Below, piece by piece: positions 56,538 through 64,000 of a DNA stretch of 64,000 nucleotides (within the stretch, counting starts at the first letter, position 1; every line of letters begins with the position of its first letter). Where the stretch lies: positions 23,436,001 through 23,500,000 of the forward strand of contig CM114271.1 in the NCBI GenBank assembly GCA_050084515.1, in the 5' to 3' direction. The notes beneath the pieces are model-generated. The model saw only the letters and a list, made by a program, of their open reading frames with translations, was not told the origin of the DNA and did not search any database. Both the position numbers and the translations under genes were made by a program. This stretch comes from Blasia pusilla. Its lineage: Eukaryota > Marchantiophyta > Marchantiopsida > Blasiales.

Positions 56538-57650
56538 TTGGGCTTGTTGGCTATGGAGAGCCAGATTGTTGAGACTTTGATGGCAAGGTCTGATGGAGAG
56601 TCCTTAGATCTAGAGGCATGTGAGGAGACGATAGGTGGCCGAGACATTCACAACGATGGAGTGGTCTTGAAGTACCTATGTACTAGCAGTGTCGCCAGCA
56701 CAGTGGATGCTAGAGAGCGGGATCGTATCTTACAACGAGACAGACGGTTCCGGTGGGTGGGGACACATGTGTTGCAAGTATGGGAGGATGGTAGAGTGTG
56801 TGTAGTGCCTCATCCTTCGCAGAGATTACATTTGGTGTGTCATGCCCATGAGTAGTTGGGTCACTTTGGAGTGAAGCGAACATACAACTTGCTCCAGATT
56901 CAATTTTGGTGGCGAGGCATGCAGACTAACATTTAGCAGTTTGTTGTCAGATGCATGGCGTGTGATCAAGTCTGAGCATCGTTCAATGCTCCGACTCCAC
57001 AGTTGCATCCACTTCCGATCATGGTTTTAGGTTATAGATGGAGTTTGGATTGTGCAAGATCTTTGCCTTTGACAGAGCGCCATTATGTGTTGTTATGTGT
57101 TGGTGATGTTCAAGCACTTCTTCAAGTGGATAGAGTTAGTTGCATTTCCTGACAAAGCGAGTCAAGGAGTAGCGTATGCCTTCCTAGATCAAGTGCTGAG
57201 TCATTACATTGCATCAGTTGAGGTGTTGACAGACGAGGGTACAGAGTTTCAAGGGGAGTTTCAAGCCTTGTGTGATCAGGCACTGATCGACCACCGCACC
57301 ACTTCGCGAGATCATCCTAAGGCGGCTGGACTAGCGGAGAGGATTATGCACATGGTGAAGAGAGCATTACGCAAGTAGGGCTTGCAAAGAGGTCACCTAG
57401 GAGATTGGGACTTCAGTTTCCGTGGTTGGCGATGGAATACAGATTCACAGGCAGACATCCTTAGCGTCTTTCTCACCGTACTTGCTGCTTTATGGCCGTG
57501 AGCCAGATTTACCTATGGCCATTCGTCAAGATGTTGGTGAGGTGTTGAACCTTGATGACCCTGATGTATGGATGCGATCATGTTCTCAGAGGGCTCAATT
57601 GTTTCAGAGAGTGATGCCCATGGCGTTTGAGAACTTGGCGATTCCGTAGC
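56538..57650 (+). pseudogene. Integrase of element C
   Basis: The zinc-binding part has HAHE, a stop, LGHFGVKRTYNLL and CMACDQ (HHCC, about 56840-56970). The catalytic core follows with RWSLDCARS (first Asp), a frameshift near 57100, VEVLTDEGTEFQGEF (second Asp) and HPKAAGLAERIMHMV (Glu), about 57220-57355. A further frame (57422-57649) has SPYLLLYGREPDLPM, typical of the segment after the gypsy integrase core. The enzyme would insert the cDNA into the genome. Stops and one frameshift inactivate it. Confidence 0.85.
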
Positions 57651-57760
57651 ATCGTGATACATTGAGGTATGCGACTATACAGGGAGGTGGTTATCAACCT
57701 ACTTTCTGGAGGTTTCATCAGGGAGACTATGTCTACTTATAACAGACGGCATCTACAACG

Positions 57761-58087
57761 TTGGATGTGACTACAGGGCCCACCATCTTGAGAGTGCGTG
57801 AGATTTTATCATCAGGTGTTCTCTTATTGGAGGGACGCGATGGTATGGTTTGGAAGGACCATGTGCGTAACTGTGCGTTATGTCACCTTCCGAACATTGA
57901 CCGTATAGTTGATCCGAGTTTAGCAGTAGTTCGTGCAGGCTTGCGATGTATGTTGTGTGGTTCTGCCCGCGGTGCAGCCATTATGCCAGTCTGTGATGGA
58001 TGTTCGAGAGGATGGTATATGGCATGTTTGACGCCACCTCTCACTAGGGTTCCTCAAGGACGATGGATGTGTCTCAATTGTACATAG
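57761..58087 (+). pseudogene. Integrase C-terminal region fused to a PHD finger (element C)
   Basis: In the same frame as 57422-57649, with stops between at 57647 and about 57738, the polyprotein continues through a GPY/F-like segment (TTGPTILRVREILSSGVLLL) and then a PHD-type zinc finger at 57946-58081. Ligands read C-M-L-C, VCDGC, then GWYMAC, then WMCLNC, with TPPLTRVPQGRW between the last pairs. The usual His ligand is Tyr (one C-to-T step). PHD fingers read histone H3 tails. Gypsy chromoviruses carry a chromodomain at this position. The gene ends at 58085-58087. Confidence 0.85.
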
Positions 58088-58266
58088 CATAGGTAGTTCT
58101 ACATTCCGACTTGTGTCTGTGATATGGATGACAAGAAGGCGACTAACAATGGGGCCACATGAGCACCCGACCTTCTTGCTCTTAGCGTCCGAGAGATGTA
58201 TGTCATGGTAGGTAGGGATAGATGGCTATCTGGAGTTAGAGGGACCTAACCACCAGCTAGGGGGGC

Positions 58267-58399
58267 AATTGGAGATATTTTGGTACTTCTTGTCTCATTG
58301 TTTGGATGCCATGAGTAAGCATGGGATGGTGCGTGTTTGTATGTGTGTGTTCGGTGACAGCGATGTAAGTTGCGTAGCGATATATATGCGTACGACAGT
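58267..58399 (+). other. 3' internal end of element C
   Basis: Non-coding sequence after the integrase-PHD stop. A G-rich run, AGGGGGGCAA, at 58259-58268 could be a polypurine tract, although it lies 130 bp before the presumed LTR start. The block is repeated at 58889-59019. Confidence 0.5.
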
Positions 58400-58888
58400 T
58401 GTCACATCTTTTAGGATAGATCACGTGAGATCTACTAGAGCGCCTTTGGAAGTAGTGGAGGATAGGCTTAGGAGGTCGAGGATGATCTACTAAGGCCCCG
58501 GGAAACCTGAGAGAGCAGGTTTCCCCTTCGTTTTGGCTCATTTGAAGCCATATTGAGGAACTTACTATTTTAGGTAAATATCATTTTGCCTTTATATTTT
58601 TGGTAAGTAACCCTTGATCTCCTACATCATGTCAAGAGCCAAAGAGGTGACTTGAGAGCATAGGTTACCGTGGAGAGAGCTTGGGAGAGAGGAGGGGTAT
58701 ACCTCAAGGAGAGAGAGCTTGAGAGCTCATTCTCTCTTTGTTGAACCTCTTGGGATGAGACGCAGAGCTATGGTCTTGCTTGCCTTGTTAGTGTAACCCA
58801 AGCCTCTCATTAGGAGAGTGGGTTTGGTTTGACATTGAGAGAGATATGTGAGAGTTATGGTGTTGTGAGAGAGATTTCATCTTATTTT
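58400..58888 (+). repeat. 3' LTR of element C (uninterrupted copy)
   Basis: Begins TGTCACATCTTTTAGG and matches 33396-33535 in parts and 49755-49935. It holds the CACTA empty site CTCATTCTCTC at 58726-58736. It stops at TTATTTTA, shorter than the 5' LTR, where a copy of the internal 3' end begins. Confidence 0.75.
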
Positions 58889-59060
58889 AATTGGAGATAT
58901 TTTGGTACTTCTTGTCTCGTTGTTTGGATGCCATGAGTTAGCATGGGATTGTGCATGTTTGTGTGAGTGTGTTTGGTGATAACGATGTATGTTGTGTAGC
59001 GATGTGTATACGCACGACATAGTGCACACCTATTATAATAAGTGATCCTAGGGTTGGTCA
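58889..59060 (+). repeat. Duplicated internal-end plus LTR-start fragment
   Basis: 58889-59019 repeats 58267-58399 (AATTGGAGATATTTTGGTAC and onward) and then enters an LTR-like start (TAGTGCACACCTATTAT). It indicates a second, truncated family member in tandem, or recombination. Confidence 0.7.
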
Positions 59061-59109
59061 TGTGAAGTCTCACGTTGACATGTAAAGACCTAAGGAGCAT
59101 AGATTTTCT

Positions 59110-61380
59110 TTGTCTTGCTTTTCTCGAAAACGAAAACTATTTGATTTAGATCCCAACTTCTCCACTCTTGCCGCTAATGTTTTTAGTGAGTTTGAGCAGG
59201 TTAAGGAAGTTCAAAAAGGCCATAATATTTTAGGTATTGTTCCGAGTGATACGAGATACTCTATAGAAATTTGTCCCGGTCTTGAAGAACAAGACGATGA
59301 TGGAAACATTTCCTCTTCGCTCTATGATTTAGAGGGATGGTATATAGGTGATGAGCTTGATCGTGAATATAGGCATATCAATTATACAGAGTTTGACCTA
59401 AGTGTTGATAGTAGTGAGATTGGAGATTTCAAAGTTGATACTCTTTCTCCCCATGATGATTCAAGTGTTTAATAAAGCAATCAGTATATATTAATATATG
59501 TTATTTCCATTGATGTTTGTATGTAGTGTTCATGCTACAAATTATGTTACTTTTTATTTTTTTCATTTTATCCAAAATTATCATGTTATTTAAATGTAAT
59601 GACTTATCACATATTTTGTAGATTGTGTCGAATTAGTATACGAGGAACCGTATATTTTAAATGACGAGTCAAGAAAGTAATGGTGAGTCATATATTCCTC
59701 TTGGTGAAGAAGCAATTGAGCTTATGGCTGAAAATCCTGAGAGAATTGAGGTTGTACAAGTATCGAGCGATGTTTATGTTCCAACACCTGTGTTTGATGA
59801 AGAAGTAGACAATTAGTACATGATAGTTCCTATCGAGGATATCAGGCAAGAGCTCGATGAGAGTGTATCTAGAGTTGTATCCACTCCATTAGTAGGACAA
59901 ATCAATCCATGTATTAACATTGAGCCATCACAAGGTGAGGAGGAAGAAGGAGAGACAAGTTTGACTAATGATTGTATTCCTTCCTCTGAGCCAATATCCT
60001 CTAGCTATTCATTTGTTTGAAATGCCTTAGGTTCTAGGTTGTGGGCTGTAAGTAATGGTCATACTAATAACTTTGCAGACTCAAGTGAAATCAATACTGT
60101 TGAGTCCCACTTGATGGTAGATTCATTATCTTTTTGAAATATGAAATGTAATAAACTTTCCCTTGTGGGTAAGATATCAATGTAATAGTGAATTTTGTTA
60201 GTTCTTTTATTCCATAAATGTATATTTGTAAGTGTTTATGTATATTGAAATTTACTTTTTCCTATGTAGAAACAATCATTATATGATGGCTCAAGATCAA
60301 GGAGCCGGAAGTAATGGTAAATGGCCCTTTAGGGACCTCACAAATTTCGGGGGCAATATGCATCTTGAATCTAAGACAGAAAAAAGGCTGGGTATCAAAG
60401 GAAAAAATGATAACATCAAGATGTTTGCTTTGTACCTCTTTCTACAACTAGAGCGTCTGCAATGTAAGAATATTTAGCGCTATTGTAATGTAAATTTAGT
60501 TGGATTTTGTGGAATATTTTATTTATTTTTATATTTATTATTTCATCTCACTTATTATTGTAGATTCCAAATCCAGTTAATGCATGACGGCAAAGTCAAA
60601 TTCACAAAGATGCGAGAGCCGTCAAGTACAAGTCGAAGATATGGAAATTCGGATCTAAGGTGATTTTCTAATTTATTTGATTAGTATTTCAATATTGAAA
60701 CTATTTTGAATAATCTATGCTTATTATGAATTTTTTTTTGTTATGCATTTGAAATATAGTTGTTGAAAATGTGGTCCATTGTTGTATTAGCTCAAATTCA
60801 GAGATAAAGATTTGATGATTTTATTTAGCTTGATGATATTGGATGCCATTGTAATTCTTGTAGAATGAGTGATACATATGAAGCAAATGCGATTGTTCGA
60901 TTGACTCCTGCACCCATTGAAGAAGTAGTGGCTTCTTTGACCACGACTAGAATTGATGACTTGAATGTTGAAGATACTATCAGGTATTAATATTTTTGTA
61001 TATGCTTCGAGTTGCACGAGCGCAAGGGCAAAGTCCCAAAGACGTAGACGTTGTGATCTACTTGATGTACTCGATGGATCAATTATTGGCGATTCTTTGT
61101 TAAGGACAAATACCAATGAAGGCATACAATCCATTGGAAGATGTCTTCCTCCCATTAAGGAAGTACTCGCTCCTACAACTGCTGCTACGATTGATAATTT
61201 TGATGTTGATAATAATATAAGGTATACTTTTTATTTTATTTTCTATTATTAAAAGATTTATGTATATTTTTCGAATCTTATATACCAATTGATTTTGTAC
61301 CATTTTATTATTTATTTAGCTTAATTATCGCACACACTGATTTCATTCCTAAAATTTTTATTCTTCGCAGTCTTCGTGCT
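59110..61380 (+). other. AT-rich region upstream of Helitron with short hypothetical frames
   Basis: Contains a 120-codon acidic frame at 59110-59472 and a 66-codon acidic frame at 59820-60020, with no recognised domain. AT-rich introns or spacers lie between. Two segments share an ARA-x-GQ phrase (about 61012 and 61417), suggesting related exons. It could be the 5' part of the Helitron transcript. No function is assigned. Confidence 0.4.
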
Positions 61381-61535
61381 CCTTCCAACCCTAAAAGATT
61401 ACAAGATACGCTTCAAGCAGCACGAGCCAATGGCCAAAATGAAGGCATGTTAATTTAGTCGCATCACATAATGGAGGACTATTTGGTGATTCAACAACAA
61501 GGAATAATATACTTCACGAAAATCTTCCTCATGAA

Positions 61536-64000
61536 ATGGATTATTCTGAGGTTCATACAGAGGTAAACGAAGATCCTATACTTTCCACTCATCCAAATGT
61601 GGCATGTAGAAGGGTTGTAGACTTAACGAAGTTAGTGAATATTGCATGTATATGTGAATTTGAAGAGAAACACATCGGAATTCTTTGGTTGGGAGATCGT
61701 ATTGATAGTATTACTGGTCGTTATAGTATTGGATGCATGGATGATGTATATTCAAGTTGCCAAGCACTTCATTGGAAGTGTGAGAGAGTGAAGTTGTCAA
61801 AGTCCCCACACTCTCCTTTTGGGACGTGTTGCGAGTATGGTAAGATCTTGTTACCATATTTGAAGGCTTCACCTCCTTTACTATTCGAGTTGATTGTGGG
61901 TGTTATGTCAAAAAGTATGCATTTTTTGCGTAATGCATGTGCCTACAATAGCGCGCTTTAATTGGAATCCACTGGAGCACATGCTATAGAGCATGAAGGT
62001 GGTGCAAGAAATTTGAGAATTCAAGGTGGTATTTATCACTCTATTGGACCTCTTAATGCGGAGACAAGTGTTTCTCCACACTTTGCATAAATTTATATTC
62101 ATGATGATGAGTATCAGATCGAATAGAGGAGAAGGATCATGAATCAGGATAATTGTGATCAATTGAGGGTTGAGATTTTGAGGGGATTACAAGACATGTT
62201 ACTTGTCTATAATCCATATATCGCTATCTTTCGATATGTGGCCATGGATCCATGTAGTTCCAATTTTCATATTATTCTAAAGGGTAGTAAGCAAGGGCTT
62301 GATGCAAAACAATACACATTGCCTATTGCTTTGGAGATTGCTGCTATCTTGCTTGGAGACGGAAGCGAGTCAAGAGAAGGACGTAATATTATTTTTCATT
62401 TACATGAAGGAGGTATTTGTCAAATGTTTGACTTAAATAAGGCCTATATTCCATTGTATTTTGTATTGCCTTTTTTGTATGGTGAAGTTGGTTGATATCC
62501 TTGCATACCAATACAGTCGGGTGATCTTAGAGGAAATGCAACAAGGAGAGGGCGTGTTGTGATGGAGGAGGATGGAGGTGAGGATGTTGAGCATAACATA
62601 CCAGAAGGAATAGAAGAAGAGCAACACCAAGGTGGAGGAACGACTAATGAAGCAGGTTCAGAGAGTATTACTGCTCTACAATTTGCTTTGTTTCGACTTC
62701 AAGTACGAGCTAATGTTGAAGATCATAACATGTTGTTGAGGTTTGCTCGTCTTACTCAAGAATATACGGTAGATATGTATGCGAGTATTGAAATGCAACA
62801 ATTAACTTGGATACGGCTATATCAAAATGAGCTAAGAGTTGATTTATATGAAGGTGTGAGAGATGTTATGACTCGGCATGATAATGATGGTCATGCTATA
62901 GGGAGACGAGTCATTTTACATTCCTCTTTTATAGGAGGACCTCAACTCATGCATCAATTGTATCATGATGCCATGGAAATTGTGAGACATTTTGGGAAGC
63001 GAGACTACTTTTTGACTATGACTTGCAACCCTAAGTGGCCAGAGATTACTTCTGCTCTACTTCCTTGACAAACAACCTCAGATCATCTTGACTTGGTTGT
63101 ACGCGTTTTCTAACAAATGAAGAAAGAGTTGTTGAGGCTTATAGTTGATAAGTATATTTTGGGGCGAGTCATGGGATGTATTCATGTAGTGGAGTCTCAA
63201 AAGAGAGGTCTGCCACATGTGCATATTTTGATTATTCTTGCCTTAGAGGATAAGCCAAGGACAAAGTCTGATTTTGATGATATTATTTCTGCTGAGATTC
63301 TTAATTTGACTACTCATCCAAAACTCTACTCGATTGTGAGAAATTGTATGATACATGGACCATGTAAAATACTTCATCCAAGTGGACCATGTATAGACAA
63401 AACAACCAAAAAATGTTGTAAGGGCCATCAAATGCGTTTTACCTCCATGAAATGGAGAATGAGGATAGCTATCCTATCTATAAGAGGTAATCTTATGATC
63501 TTTGTTTCATTTCTTCTATCTTTCTATTTTTTTTAAAGTTTCCTTTAAGTAATAACCTATTCTTATATTTGTGTTTATGTAGATGTGATAATGGTAGGTA
63601 GATTAAGAAGTCAAATCATGACTTTGATAATCAGTGGGTTGTTCCCTATAATCCGATGTTATGTACCTTATTTGATTGCCATATCAATTTGGAGATAACG
63701 AATAGCATATCAGCAGTGAAGTACTTTTACAACTATGTATACAAGGGATCAATTGCGATATCCAACATACCTTGATGCAAGGTATGTTGGATTTATATTT
63801 TTACTATGGTATTTAAAAAAAATTAGTATATTGAAAGGTTGGATTTTCTCTTTGGTCTCTGCAAATACGTTTTGTCTTCCGAAGCATGTTGGCGAATTTT
63901 CAAGTTTGGACTACACGCTGAACAACCAAGTATTATAAGATTAATTGTTCATTTGCCACATGGTATATTTTCATGATCGAGATTTATTGGGTAATATTCT
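61536..64000 (+). mobile_element. Helitron Rep/helicase gene, N-terminal half, runs off window
   Basis: Pieces follow Helitron order. 61536-61961 has CQALHWKCER, then GTCCEYGKILLPYLKASPPL (zinc-finger-like). 62139-62495 has VYNPYIAIFRYVA and ILLGDGSESREGRNI. 62559-63068 is the Helitron_like_N domain with GKRDYFLTMTCNPKWPEI. 63117-63480 carries the HUH-type motif GLPHVHILII, then MIHGPC and GPCIDKTTKKCCKGH. After a likely intron (about 63487-63580) it resumes with RCDNGR and WVVPYNPML, then VKYFYNYVYKGSI. HUH Rep nicks DNA for rolling-circle transposition. Several stops suggest decay. The helicase half lies beyond the window. Confidence 0.85.

Overview
This window is nuclear DNA of a land plant. 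It holds two ordinary intron-containing plant genes, two nuclear tRNA-Leu genes, nuclear copies of organelle DNA, and a dense set of plant-type transposons: Ty3/gypsy, CACTA and Helitron. Introns in the host genes are short. The methyltransferase motifs, the nad4 ending and the intron sizes would fit a non-seed plant such as a bryophyte, but that is a weak inference. No species is assigned.

Layout. 1-5745: gypsy element A (+ strand), with gag, protease, half of a DNA methyltransferase, reverse transcriptase and RNase H, all broken by stops. 5746-12951: gypsy element B (- strand, tail to tail with A), with a more open pol frame, ending in two tandem LTRs. 14263-18599: CDC48/p97 AAA+ ATPase (- strand). 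19735-21240: AT-rich repeats. 21240-21529: nad4 and rrn16 organelle fragments. 23144-23459: two identical tRNA-Leu(CAA) genes (- strand). 23954-26025: sister chromatid cohesion protein DCC1 (- strand). 26026-33395: repeats and gene fragments (LRR pseudogene, mTERF-like fragment). 33396-58888: gypsy element C (+ strand), whose 5' LTR is split by a 16.2 kb CACTA transposon (33536-49754). 59100-64000: AT-rich DNA leading into the N-terminal half of a Helitron Rep/helicase (+ strand), cut by the window edge.

Most interesting system. The gypsy family A/B/C carries a cytosine-C5 DNA methyltransferase module inside pol, between protease and reverse transcriptase. The nearly full-length copy is in C at about 54216-55196 and shows motifs I, II, IV, VI, VIII, IX and X, with a DNMT3-like ending. 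C also encodes a PHD finger fused to the C-terminus of its integrase (57946-58081). The family therefore once paired a chromatin reader with a DNA-methylation writer. A keeps only motifs VIII-X. B has lost the module through an in-frame deletion that leaves about ten residues of its tail. Many inactivating changes are C-to-T or G-to-A transitions, as expected if the copies decayed while methylated.

The two host genes are housekeeping genes: protein segregation and unfolding (CDC48), and the Ctf18-RFC cohesion loader (DCC1). Nothing suggests they work together or with the transposons.
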